DNA from: an uncultured Eubacterium sp.
Lineage (GTDB): Bacteria; Bacillota; Clostridia; Lachnospirales; Lachnospiraceae
Direction of reading: 5' to 3'
Assembly (NCBI GenBank): GCA_945910225.1
Contig: CAMDYG010000023.1
Location: forward strand, 1 to 39,668
Length of the DNA: 39,668 nucleotides
Position 1 is the stretch's first letter, and each line of letters begins with the position of its first letter. Below the pieces are notes generated by a model. The model was not told the origin of the DNA. It saw only the letters and a list, made by a program, of their open reading frames with translations, and ran no database searches. The position numbers and the translations under genes were made by a program. Positions 1 to 8,015 of this stretch are shown piece by piece.

Positions 1-1270
1 TATGCTCCGCCACATATTTTTTAATTTCCTCATATGTAGCCTTAGTTTCTGCACTAGTAGCATCCATCTCATCAAGCATTAATTCCACTTCTATGTAATC
101 ATCTGCTTTTCGTTGGGACAGAAGGACGACAGTCTCAACATGCTCCGTATGTGGGAACAGATCAAAAGGCTGGCAGGCCGTGACCTTATATCCTCCCTTT
201 ACAAGCACCTTAATATCCCTTGCCTGTGTATCAGGACCGCAGGAAATATACACAATCCTATCTGGTTTAATTTTGAGGAGCGAATTAAGAAAGTCTGGTG
301 TGCTTCCGCTTCTTGGCGGATCCATGATAACCACATCTGCCTTTGCATTTTTCGCATACTCGACAAGAAAATCTCCTGCGTCGTCATTAACAAATGTGAC
401 ATTCTTTATATTGTTAATTGAAGCATTTATCTTAGCATCTGATACAGCTTCTGAATTAAGCTCAACTCCTATAACTTTGCCAGCCTTTTTTGAGGCGACT
501 ATTCCAATAGTACCAATTCCGCAATATGCATCAATTACAGTGTCATTTTTTGATATATCAGCAAGCTGGATTGCCTTTTTGTACAGCTTTTCAGTCTGCT
601 GGTGGTTAATCTGATAGAATGATGTCGGGCTTATTCTAAATCTACAGCCACACAGCACATCTTCGATATAACCTTTTCCCTTAAGAACAATATTTCTCTT
701 TCCAAGCACCATGCTTGTGCGTCTGTCATTAACATTCTGCACAATTGTAGTAATTTCCGGATGCTTCTCACATAACACTTTAAGGAAATTGTTCTTTGAT
801 GGAAATACGACTCCTGATGTTACAATAACAAGCATAATCTCCTTTGTCGAAAATCCTTTTCTTAAAAGAATGTGGCGAATCAGCCCCTTTCCCGCATCTT
901 CGTCATATGGCTGATATTTAAATGATGCTATAAGTCCTTTAATATCTTTAATAATTTCTGTACACTGTGAATCTTCAATCATACAGTCTGAAGTATCAAC
1001 TATCCTGTGGCTGTTTTCCTCATAAGTTCCCGCTATCACATTTCTAGAATCATCAAGTCCAACAACTGCGTGTACCTTGTTACGATAATGTATCGGTCTG
1101 TACATGCCTACAATTTCATCAACATTTATATACTCGCCAAAAAGTTCTTCTATGTATTTCTGCTTAACAGCAAGCTCATTATCATATTTCATTCCGGCAT
1201 AATCACAGCCACCGCATCTTGCTGAAAATGCACAGTTAATGCGTTTTTCTTTTTCATCATATCTATTCAT
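1..1270 (-). CDS. rlmD: 23S rRNA (uracil-5-)-methyltransferase, RlmD/RumA family (3' end outside window)
   Basis: SAM-dependent enzyme expected to methylate a uridine of 23S rRNA at C5. Translating the minus strand from the ATG at 1270 gives a protein open to the window edge. Visible: an iron-sulfur-type cysteine cluster near the N-terminus (CAFSARCGGC), a SAM loop (DAYCGIGTIGIVA), the DPPRSG motif, and YISCGPDTQARD, which holds the catalytic cysteine. An in-frame TGA lies just upstream of the ATG, so there is no N-terminal TRAM domain. The SD GAGGAG is well placed. After the usual end (HVETVVLLS) the frame continues with ATYEEIKKYVAEH, a C-terminal extension I recall from clostridial homologues. 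The 195 bp before the gene are almost entirely repeat A, after the rpoZ terminator. Family assignment is firm; the exact target uridine is inferred. Confidence 0.9.
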   Translation of the reverse strand, partial: MNRYDEKEKRINCAFSARCGGCDYAGMKYDNELAVKQKYIEELFGEYINVDEIVGMYRPIHYRNKVHAVVGLDDSRNVIAGTYEENSHRIVDTSDCMIEDSQCTEIIKDIKGLIASFKYQPYDEDAGKGLIRHILLRKGFSTKEIMLVIVTSGVVFPSKNNFLKVLCEKHPEITTIVQNVNDRRTSMVLGKRNIVLKGKGYIEDVLCGCRFRISPTSFYQINHQQTEKLYKKAIQLADISKNDTVIDAYCGIGTIGIVASKKAGKVIGVELNSEAVSDAKINASINNIKNVTFVNDDAGDFLVEYAKNAKADVVIMDPPRSGSTPDFLNSLLKIKPDRIVYISCGPDTQARDIKVLVKGGYKVTACQPFDLFPHTEHVETVVLLSQRKADDYIEVELMLDEMDATSAETKATYEEIKKYVAEH

Positions 1271-1293
1271 AATAAAATGCTAAGCTCCTCACT

Positions 1294-1462
1294 TGATTGT
1301 TCCATATCAGATTGTATTTTCTTCGCTACTCGCGCTCGTAGCTCATACTCCAGAACTTCGTTCTGTCGTTGTCGCGGTGCTCTTCAAATACAATCTGATA
1401 TGTTCCAACTCATGCCAGCATGATTGTTCCATATCAGATTGTATTTTCTTCGCTACTCGCGC
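1294..1462 (-). repeat. Structured repeat A (A/B/C family), 1.5 units
   Basis: A perfect 42-bp direct repeat (1294-1335 and 1421-1462) flanks a conserved core. Inside each direct copy is a 17-nt arm (1303-1319 and 1430-1446); its exact reverse complement lies at 1386-1402. Between 1402 and 1430 sits a small hairpin, CATGC-CA-GCATG (1411-1422). The 33 bp at 1344-1376 (catactccagaac to gtcgcg) are identical to copy B at 7894-7926. GCTAC/GTAGC and CAGAAC/GTTCTG form further short stems. Orientation is given as the strand of the adjacent gene rlmD. Confidence 0.85.
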
Positions 1463-1495
1463 AAAAAGGCAACCGCTTGTAGAAGCAGTTGCCTT
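1463..1495 (-). terminator. Intrinsic terminator after rpoZ
   Basis: On the minus strand AAGGCAAC pairs with GTTGCCTT (arms 1488-1495 and 1466-1473) and is followed by five Ts (1467-1463). It ends the yicC/gmk/rpoZ transcript before repeat A and rlmD. Confidence 0.85.
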
Positions 1496-1512
1496 AATTA
1501 ATCATAGTCAAA

Positions 1513-1893
1513 TTATAATGAGCTATTCTCATCTCCATTACCAAGAATCTTAACTTTACCTTCGTAAAGTTCTTTAACAGCAATTGATAATGGCTTATCC
1601 TTTTCTGAACAGCTTACAAGTGGAGTTCCGATTTCAAGCTTTCTTTCATCTTCTCTTGAAATTTTCTTTTCTTCAACTTTATCCTTATCTTTTTCTTTAT
1701 CCTTATCCTTGTTGACTGCCTCAACTCTTGCCTTGGCAATTTTCTCTTCTACGCTTCTTGCATCAATAATTTCTTTAGCTCTGTTGGCTGTAGCTTTAAC
1801 AATTGAATATCTGCTCTGTACTAAAGGCTGCTCGCCCTCTTCAACCTCACTGTTTACCACTGCCATTAATTCTGAATACGATGGATGTATCAT
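1513..1893 (-). CDS. rpoZ: DNA-directed RNA polymerase omega subunit
   Basis: Small RNA polymerase subunit that assists folding and assembly of beta'. The N-terminus (MIHPSYSELMAVVN), the SRYSIVKATANRAKEII helix and the C-terminal KPLSIAVKELYEGKVKI block are hallmarks of Firmicute omega. At 126 residues it is longer than usual: a highly charged linker of about 45 residues (roughly 47-95), including a run of alternating Lys/Asp (NKDKDKEKDKDK), separates the two conserved blocks. It starts 4 bp after the gmk stop, so the two are translationally close. The order yicC-gmk-rpoZ is the classical Firmicute arrangement. No stop or frameshift interrupts the insert. Confidence 0.93.
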   Translation of the reverse strand: MIHPSYSELMAVVNSEVEEGEQPLVQSRYSIVKATANRAKEIIDARSVEEKIAKARVEAVNKDKDKEKDKDKVEEKKISREDERKLEIGTPLVSCSEKDKPLSIAVKELYEGKVKILGNGDENSSL

Positions 1894-1897
1894 TACA

Positions 1898-2527
1898 TTA
1901 TTCTCCTTTCGAATAAACCTTTAATTCTTCTTTAATATTATTAATTAATCCAAGATTATACTTAGCTTTCTTTTTCTCAGATAACACAATCTCATGAATA
2001 CGGCTGACACACGCATCAACTTCATCATTAACAACTATGTAATCATAATTCTCAACGCCTTCTGCTTCTTCTGATGCTCTTGAAAGACGGGCCATAATAG
2101 TCTCCTCATCTTCTGTTCCTCTTCCACGAAGCCTTTTTTCAAGTTCTTCTGCAGTTGGAGGAGTAATAAACATAAGTACTGCATCAGAAAACATTCTCTT
2201 GATATTCATTGCACCCTGTATCTCAATCTCAAGAATAACATTGTTGCCCTTATCAAGCTGTTCCTCAACATATGCCTTAGGTGTTCCATAATAATTGCCA
2301 ACATACTGTGCATGCTCAATCAAGGCATCATCAGCAATCATCTTCTCGAATTCTTCCACAGTCTTAAAGAAATACTCTCTTCCATCAACTTCACCAGTTC
2401 TTGGCTTTCTTGTAGTAGCTGATATAGAAAGTGAATACTCTTTATGAAGTTCCAGCATACGCTTCATAACAGTACCTTTACCTGCACCAGAAAATCCTGA
2501 AATAACTAATAATAGTCCTTTGCTCAT
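1898..2527 (-). CDS. gmk: Guanylate kinase
   Basis: Phosphorylates GMP to GDP with ATP, an essential purine salvage and biosynthesis step in the cytoplasm. The 209-residue length is normal. The P-loop is GFSGAGKGT (11-19), with Phe where most homologues have Pro. The GMP-binding segment SATTRKPRTGEVDGREYFF, the EIEIQGA segment and the lid RLRGRGTEDEE are all present. It has its own likely promoter at 2564-2592 and lies directly upstream of rpoZ. The small DNA-binding gene remA, which often sits between yicC and gmk in Firmicutes, is not here: only about 100 non-coding bases separate them. Confidence 0.97.
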   Translation of the reverse strand: MSKGLLLVISGFSGAGKGTVMKRMLELHKEYSLSISATTRKPRTGEVDGREYFFKTVEEFEKMIADDALIEHAQYVGNYYGTPKAYVEEQLDKGNNVILEIEIQGAMNIKRMFSDAVLMFITPPTAEELEKRLRGRGTEDEETIMARLSRASEEAEGVENYDYIVVNDEVDACVSRIHEIVLSEKKKAKYNLGLINNIKEELKVYSKGE

Positions 2528-2542
2528 ATAATTACCTCATTC

Positions 2543-2592
2543 TGCACATAAAGTGCACAAATTATTATACATAACAAGCCCTCAACAATCAA
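2543..2592 (-). promoter_or_regulatory. gmk promoter and 5'-terminal hairpin
   Basis: Minus-strand -35 TTGATT (2587-2592), 17-bp spacer, -10 TATAAT (2564-2569). The predicted transcription start, about 2557, is the first base of a hairpin TGCAC-tttat-GTGCA (2543-2557), so the mRNA would begin with a stem. Confidence 0.65.
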
Positions 2593-2629
2593 GTGAATTT
2601 AATTAAAACGCTTAAAAATGTATTGAAAA

Positions 2630-3508
2630 CTATTCAATATTCTGGATCTGTTCTCTTACTTTCTCTATTTCTGTCTTAAGATCAATTGCTGCATTAGATA
2701 TCTCAATATCATTAGCTTTTGAAAGTGTTGTATTAGCCTCCCTGTTCATTTCCTGTGCTATGAAGTCCATCTTTCTTCCAATACCGCCATCCTCGTTAAG
2801 ACATTTTCTTGCATGCTCAATATGGTTTCTTAATCTCACAGTCTCCTCGTCAACACATATCTTATCTGCGTAAATAATAACCTCAGTTGCTATTCTGCTC
2901 TCATCAATGGTAGTATCTCCAAGCAATTCCTTAACCTTACCTTCTAACTTGCTGCGGTATTCCTTCATAATCTCAGGACTTCTCTTTTCAACAAATGCAA
3001 CAAGCTCTTCCATATGATCAAGCTTTCCTAAGAGATCTTTCTTTAAATTCTCTCCTTCAAGAATTCTTGTATTAACAAACTGCTCTAAAGCTGCTTTCAT
3101 GGCTTCTTCTATAAAATGCCACAGTTTCTCTTCATCCTCCTGGACTTCATCCATTGTGATAACCTCAGGAAATCTCGCCAGTCCACCTACTGTTATATCA
3201 TTTTTAAGATTATATTTATCGGACATATTATTAAATATAGCCATATATTCATCAGCAATATTCTGGTTAAACTTAAGATTAACCTGACTTTCTGAATCAT
3301 CCTCATAATTAATAAATATGTCTATCTTTCCCCTTGCAGCATATTTTTTAAGTAAATCTCTCATTCTGCTCTCAAAAACATTAAGTTTCTTAGGCATCTT
3401 AATGCCTGCCTCAAGATATCTGTGATTAACTGACTTAATCTCAACTGAAATCTTTCTGTTTCCTTTAACTATTTCACTCCGGCCAAAGCCTGTCATACTT
3501 TTAATCAT
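2630..3508 (-). CDS. yicC: YicC/YloC-family endoribonuclease
   Basis: Member of the conserved YicC family, shown in other bacteria to act as an endoribonuclease in RNA turnover. The N-terminal signature MIKSMTGFGRSE and the C-terminal DUF1732 region (IGRKMDFIAQEMNREANTT, ending in VREQIQNIE) are both present, and 292 residues is normal. It is the first gene of the minus-strand group leading to gmk and rpoZ and is divergent from rqcH across a 130-bp gap. The biochemical role is family knowledge; the target RNAs are unknown. Confidence 0.93.
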   Translation of the reverse strand: MIKSMTGFGRSEIVKGNRKISVEIKSVNHRYLEAGIKMPKKLNVFESRMRDLLKKYAARGKIDIFINYEDDSESQVNLKFNQNIADEYMAIFNNMSDKYNLKNDITVGGLARFPEVITMDEVQEDEEKLWHFIEEAMKAALEQFVNTRILEGENLKKDLLGKLDHMEELVAFVEKRSPEIMKEYRSKLEGKVKELLGDTTIDESRIATEVIIYADKICVDEETVRLRNHIEHARKCLNEDGGIGRKMDFIAQEMNREANTTLSKANDIEISNAAIDLKTEIEKVREQIQNIE

Positions 3509-3640
3509 TGTTTCTATCCTTCCATTCGCATATAATGCTTAGGAAAGTATATCAATTTTTGTGAAAGATAACAAGACTTACAACAATAAGTATGATAATA
3601 TAATGCAATAAGATTAACTATTACTTTTAAAGGAGACATT

Positions 3641-5368
3641 ATGGCATTCGATGGAATTACAATATCCAGTATTGTTAATGAATTAAATAGCACAATTAAC
3701 GGCGGAAGACTCTATAAGATAGCCCAGCCAGAAGCAGACGAAATAATGCTTACAATAAAGACACAGTCTGGTCAGTACAGACTTGTTCTATCTGCAAATG
3801 CATCACTTCCGCTCGCATATCTGACAGACGATAACAAGCCATCGCCTGCTACAGCACCGAATTTCTGTATGCTTCTTAGAAAGCATTTAAATAATGGAAG
3901 AATAATATCAATAACACAGCCAAAGTTTGAGCGTATAATAGATATTGAGGCAGAACATTTAAACGAACTTGGCGACCTGTGCAGAAAGCACATAATCGCA
4001 GAATTCATGGGCAAGCACAGCAACATAATATTATGTGATGACAATAACACAATATTAGACAGTATCAAGCATATATCAGCACAGACAAGTTCAGTCAGGG
4101 AGGTTTTACCCGGAAGACCTTATTTCATTCCTAATACCGCTGACAAGATTAATCCGCTTGAAGCTGACAGAAAGCATTTTGATGAGACAGTATTTACCAA
4201 GCCTGTACCTGTTGTCAAGGCACTGCTTTCAAGCTACACTGGAATAAGTACTTGCATAGCTGAAGAGCTCGCATACCGTGCCGGAATTGATGGCGGACAC
4301 CCTGCCAACTGCCTTGATGAGCCTATGAAAGATGCATTATACAACGCATTTGACGCCCTTATGTCTGATGTAAGAAATGGTATCTATAATCCGGTGATGG
4401 TAACTGACAATGGTGTGCCTGCAGAATTTGCTGCTGTAAATCTTTCCATGTATGATAACCACACAGAATATGATTCAGTAAGCAGACTGATTATTGATTA
4501 TTACAGACAGAAAGAGATTGCAACTCGAATCCATCAGAAGTCTGTTGATATAAGAAGAATTGTAACAACACATCTTGAAAGAGCATACAAGAAGCTTGAC
4601 ATCCAGGAAAAGCAGATAAAAGACACCGAGAAAAAGGACAAATATCGTATCTACGGCGAACTTCTTACAACCTACGCTTACAGTATTCCTGCGAATTCTA
4701 AGGAATATGACGCACTTAATTATTATGACAACACTACAATTAAGATTCCTCTTGATAGCACTCTCACACCTATCGAGAATGCTAACAAATATTTTGCAAG
4801 ATATAACAAGCTTAAAAGAACCTATGAAGCCGGAATCCGTCTTATTCATGAGATTACTGAAGAAATAAGCTACCTTGAATCAATCATCAATGCAATTGAG
4901 ATATCAGTAACTGAAGCCGACCTTTCTAATATTAAAGAAGAACTTATTGAGACAGGATATATTAAAAGAACCATTAAAGGAAAGCATAAAATCACCGCTA
5001 ATAAGCCAATGCATTTCATTTCAAGTGATGGATTCGACATATATGTTGGAAAGAACAACCTCCAGAATGATGAGCTCACATTTAAGACTGGAAACGGCAA
5101 TGACTGGTGGTTTCATGCAAAGAAGATGCCAGGCTCTCATGTACTCCTTAAAACTGACGGAAAAGAAATACCTGACAGAACATTTGAAGAAGCTGCAAGT
5201 CTTGCTGCATACTATTCAAAAGGCCGTGAGCAGGAAAAGGTTGAAGTTGATTATGTATTAAAGAAAGAAGTTAAGAAACCTGCCGGCGCCAAGCCTGGAT
5301 TCGTTGTATATTATACCAACTACTCAATGATTGCAGACACAGACATCAGCAATATAAAGCAATTATAA
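3641..5368 (+). CDS. rqcH: NFACT-family ribosome quality control protein RqcH (Rqc2 homologue)
   Basis: Binds obstructed 50S subunits carrying peptidyl-tRNA and recruits Ala-tRNA to add C-terminal alanine tails that mark the nascent chain for degradation (known for B. subtilis RqcH). The 575 residues carry the NFACT-N domain (start MAFDGITISSIV, GGRLYKI), a long central coiled coil (about 290-430) and the C-terminal NFACT-R domain (WWFHAKKMPGSHVLL from about 488). At residues 97-98, where B. subtilis has Asp-Arg, this protein has Glu-Arg (KFERIIDI), a conservative change. The SD AAAGGAG lies 5 nt before the ATG. It faces the next gene across a shared terminator. Older annotations call this family fibronectin-binding proteins. 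Confidence 0.94.
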   Translation: MAFDGITISSIVNELNSTINGGRLYKIAQPEADEIMLTIKTQSGQYRLVLSANASLPLAYLTDDNKPSPATAPNFCMLLRKHLNNGRIISITQPKFERIIDIEAEHLNELGDLCRKHIIAEFMGKHSNIILCDDNNTILDSIKHISAQTSSVREVLPGRPYFIPNTADKINPLEADRKHFDETVFTKPVPVVKALLSSYTGISTCIAEELAYRAGIDGGHPANCLDEPMKDALYNAFDALMSDVRNGIYNPVMVTDNGVPAEFAAVNLSMYDNHTEYDSVSRLIIDYYRQKEIATRIHQKSVDIRRIVTTHLERAYKKLDIQEKQIKDTEKKDKYRIYGELLTTYAYSIPANSKEYDALNYYDNTTIKIPLDSTLTPIENANKYFARYNKLKRTYEAGIRLIHEITEEISYLESIINAIEISVTEADLSNIKEELIETGYIKRTIKGKHKITANKPMHFISSDGFDIYVGKNNLQNDELTFKTGNGNDWWFHAKKMPGSHVLLKTDGKEIPDRTFEEAASLAAYYSKGREQEKVEVDYVLKKEVKKPAGAKPGFVVYYTNYSMIADTDISNIKQL

Positions 5369-5376
5369 AGCAAAAT

Positions 5377-5412
5377 AATGGCTGGATCAGAATTTAATCT
5401 GACTCAGCCATT
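5377..5412. terminator. Bidirectional terminator between rqcH and the convergent membrane gene
   Basis: AATGGCTG (5377-5384) pairs with CAGCCATT (5405-5412), and an inner TCAGA/TCTGA stem continues the hairpin. AT-rich tracts lie on both sides. Confidence 0.75.
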
Positions 5413-5415
5413 TAA

Positions 5416-6606
5416 TTATTTATTCGCAGGTTTAACAACAGTACTGACAGCTGCCAGCACAACTGAAACACAGTCCGCCACGATCCACGGCATATATTGA
5501 ATTGCAAGTGAGGATTTAGCAGAAACAATAATCATAAGTATAATGTTTATAACTACATTAATAATGAATATCCACATATAAGTTTTAATATTGAGAATTC
5601 TTCTCACTACCATATATATTAATATATATGCTGCTGTAAGACTCACACTGAATGCTGCAAGATATACATAAAATGCATTATCTGTCATATCACACAATGC
5701 TATATCCAATGTCAGATATCCAAACAATGCTGGTGGGTTAAATGCATATATAACTGATGGTACAATAGTTGCCAATACAGGAATTCCAATGCTTATCAAC
5801 ATCTTTACCTTTTTATTAATCCCTGACATAATTTCTGAATTAACCACTATGCAGAGAACTGTTGCAATCAACAGCATAACCATCCATGACCAGTTAAAAA
5901 ATATCTTGTTACCTATATAATAACTCCCAAGATAATCACTGATTGTCATCCGCATTGTATCTCCATTTTTAACAACTGCCAATAATATATTCTGTCTTAT
6001 AAATCCTGCCCATAGATAAGTAAATAAAGCCGGAACAACCATTATAAATGCATCTGTTTTATTATTTTTTGCAAACATTTTAAGCTTCATTATCCCTGAG
6101 CTTTTTATCATAAGAAGCTGAAGCAGTCCAAGAATTATTAATAAAATATATAAAACTGGTACTCTATCAAGTAATTGTACTGTATCTATCTGTGCCTTAT
6201 TCACTCCATCAATATAGAATGAATCTATCCATGCGTGCATAGAAGAAGATGACTCCCATATTCTTGCGAACAAAAGAAACATTCCCGTCAATATATTAAA
6301 AAAAGCTGCTACTGCCGCAATTATCCCTGTATTACCAAGTCTTAATAAAACACCCACTATTGAAATTGTTGCAAAAAGAATTGATAGTGAATAAAGCATC
6401 TGATACAAAACATTTAAACCTGTATAATAATACAGATTATATACTGAATTCTGTGTCTCAGAAATTTTAAGTGAATTATTATTCATCTTATTAATAATAC
6501 TGCCAAATTCATTGCTTCCTATAGGAATCAGGAGTATCAGCACGCTTAAAACCATAAGAACAGCGAGGCTTAACAGCCTCACCATTGTAATCTCATTTTT
6601 CTTCAT
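5416..6606 (-). CDS. Polytopic membrane protein of unknown function
   Basis: I do not recognise this 396-residue protein. It begins with MKKNEITMVRLLSLAVL and is dominated by about ten hydrophobic segments (for example around 12-32, 60-85, 90-115, 150-168, 240-260, 325-345, 350-372), with few charged loops. I see no signal-peptidase site, nucleotide-binding motif or recognisable transporter signature. It starts about 20 bp after the tyrS stop with no terminator between, so it is probably co-transcribed with tyrS under T-box control. That is a hint, not proof, of a link to aminoacyl-tRNA or cell-envelope status. Confidence 0.75.
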   Translation of the reverse strand: MKKNEITMVRLLSLAVLMVLSVLILLIPIGSNEFGSIINKMNNNSLKISETQNSVYNLYYYTGLNVLYQMLYSLSILFATISIVGVLLRLGNTGIIAAVAAFFNILTGMFLLFARIWESSSSMHAWIDSFYIDGVNKAQIDTVQLLDRVPVLYILLIILGLLQLLMIKSSGIMKLKMFAKNNKTDAFIMVVPALFTYLWAGFIRQNILLAVVKNGDTMRMTISDYLGSYYIGNKIFFNWSWMVMLLIATVLCIVVNSEIMSGINKKVKMLISIGIPVLATIVPSVIYAFNPPALFGYLTLDIALCDMTDNAFYVYLAAFSVSLTAAYILIYMVVRRILNIKTYMWIFIINVVINIILMIIVSAKSSLAIQYMPWIVADCVSVVLAAVSTVVKPANK

Positions 6607-6626
6607 AGTACTTCCTTTATAGGGAA

Positions 6627-7853
6627 TTAATTAACAGATACTTTAACGAAAGACTTCTTACCCTTCTTTACAACTACGCCTTCTCCCTCGAACATGCTCT
6701 TAGGGAATTTAGCTGCTATATCTGCTACCTTCTCTCCATTTACAGAAACACCACCCTGCTGGATAGTTCTTCTTGCCTCAGACTTAGTTGCAGCAAGTCC
6801 TGCACCGAATACAAGACTGATTGCATCAATTTCATCATCTGTAAAACTATCTGCTTCAAGCTTTGCTGTAGGCATATTGACAGCATCCCCGCCAGTAAAG
6901 ATTGCCTTTGCTGTAGCTTCTGCCTTCTTAGCTTCTTCTTCACCATGAACAAGCTTTGTAAGTTCGTAAGCAAGAATCTCCTTAGCTTTGTTAAGCTGTG
7001 CGCCTTCCCAGCTATCCATCTTATCAATCTCTTCAAGTGGAAGGAATGTAAGCATACGGATGCACTTAAGAACATCTGCATCATCAACATTTCTCCAGTA
7101 CTGGTAGAAATCGTAAGGACTTGTCTTATTTGGATCAAGCCATACAGCGCCTGAAGCTGTCTTACCCATCTTCTTACCCTCAGAGTTAAGAAGAAGTGTA
7201 ATTGTCATAGCTGAAGCATCCTTATCAAGCTTTCTTCTGATAAGTTCTGTTCCACCTAACATATTGCTCCACTGGTCATTACCACCAAATTGTAAGTTAC
7301 AGCCGTACTTCTGGTATAACATGTAGAAATCGTATGACTGCATAATCATGTAGTTAAATTCAAGGAAGCTTAATCCCTTTTCCATTCTCTGCTTGTAACA
7401 CTCTGCTCTTAACATATTATTAACTGAGAAGCATGCTCCTACTTCTCTTAATAGTTCTACATAGTTAAGGTTAAGAAGCCAGTCGGCATTGTTTACAAGT
7501 AATGCCTTGTCATCTGAGAAATCAATGAATCTTGCCATCTGCTTCTTGAAGCAGTCAACATTGTGCTGGATCTGCTCTGGTGTAAGCATTTTTCTCATAT
7601 CTGTACGTCCTGATGGATCTCCAATCATAGCTGTACCACCGCCTATAAGTGCGATTGGCTTATTTCCTGCCATCTGAAGTCTCTTCATAAGGCAGAGTGC
7701 CATAAAGTGTCCTACATGAAGGCTGTCTGCTGTTGGATCGAATCCAATGTAGAATGTAGCCTTTCCATTGTTAATAAGGTCTTTAATAAGTGCTTCATCA
7801 GTTACCTGTGCAATAAGACCTCTTGCAACTAATTCGTCATAAAGTGTCATCAT
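6627..7853 (-). CDS. tyrS: Tyrosyl-tRNA synthetase
   Basis: Charges tRNA-Tyr with tyrosine in the cytoplasm. The 408 residues carry the HIGH-type signature LHVGH (about 45-49), the class Ic loop KMGKT (about 228-232), the binding segment QFGGNDQWSNM and a C-terminal S4 RNA-binding domain ending in KKGKKSFVKVSVN. The frame is open further upstream to 7943, but that part is translated repeat B. The SD GCGAGGAAA lies just before two adjacent ATG codons (7853 and 7850), so I start at 7853. Upstream are repeats B and C and then a T-box leader, which explains regulation by uncharged tRNA-Tyr. Confidence 0.97.
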   Translation of the reverse strand: MMTLYDELVARGLIAQVTDEALIKDLINNGKATFYIGFDPTADSLHVGHFMALCLMKRLQMAGNKPIALIGGGTAMIGDPSGRTDMRKMLTPEQIQHNVDCFKKQMARFIDFSDDKALLVNNADWLLNLNYVELLREVGACFSVNNMLRAECYKQRMEKGLSFLEFNYMIMQSYDFYMLYQKYGCNLQFGGNDQWSNMLGGTELIRRKLDKDASAMTITLLLNSEGKKMGKTASGAVWLDPNKTSPYDFYQYWRNVDDADVLKCIRMLTFLPLEEIDKMDSWEGAQLNKAKEILAYELTKLVHGEEEAKKAEATAKAIFTGGDAVNMPTAKLEADSFTDDEIDAISLVFGAGLAATKSEARRTIQQGGVSVNGEKVADIAAKFPKSMFEGEGVVVKKGKKSFVKVSVN

Positions 7854-7880
7854 AATTTCCTCGCTTTTCTTTTTTTCATT

Positions 7881-8012
7881 GCTGCTCGCAGCGCATACTC
7901 CAGAACTTCGTTCTGTCGTTGTCGCGATGCTCCTCGAATGCAAGCGATAATCTCACAATTCATGCAAGCATGATTGTGAGATTTCCGCTTGTATTCTCAT
8001 CGCTACTCGCGC
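7881..8012 (-). repeat. Structured repeat B (A/B/C family)
   Basis: Shares the 33-bp core of copy A exactly (7894-7926) and the flank CGCTACTCGCGC (8001-8012). The stem arms are new: 7936-7959 pairs with 7973-7996 (21 of 24 positions identical to the perfect complement) around the loop TCATGCAAGCATGA. The small stem is GCTGC/GCAGC where copy A has GCTAC/GTAGC, a compensatory change. It ends about 25 bp upstream of the tyrS start codon and lies in the tyrS leader. Confidence 0.85.
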
Positions 8013-8015
8013 AAA

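Noticed and set aside
113-914. Plus-strand ORFs over the rlmD region
   Set aside because: The minus frame encodes clear methyltransferase motifs throughout; the plus frames are shadows.
1294-1462. CRISPR-like direct repeats
   Set aside because: Only two copies, with a spacer that is complementary to the repeat itself, and no cas genes.
7854-7943. Longer tyrS reading frame with 30 extra N-terminal residues
   Set aside because: The extension is translated repeat B, and the SD lies just before the ATG pair at 7853/7850.
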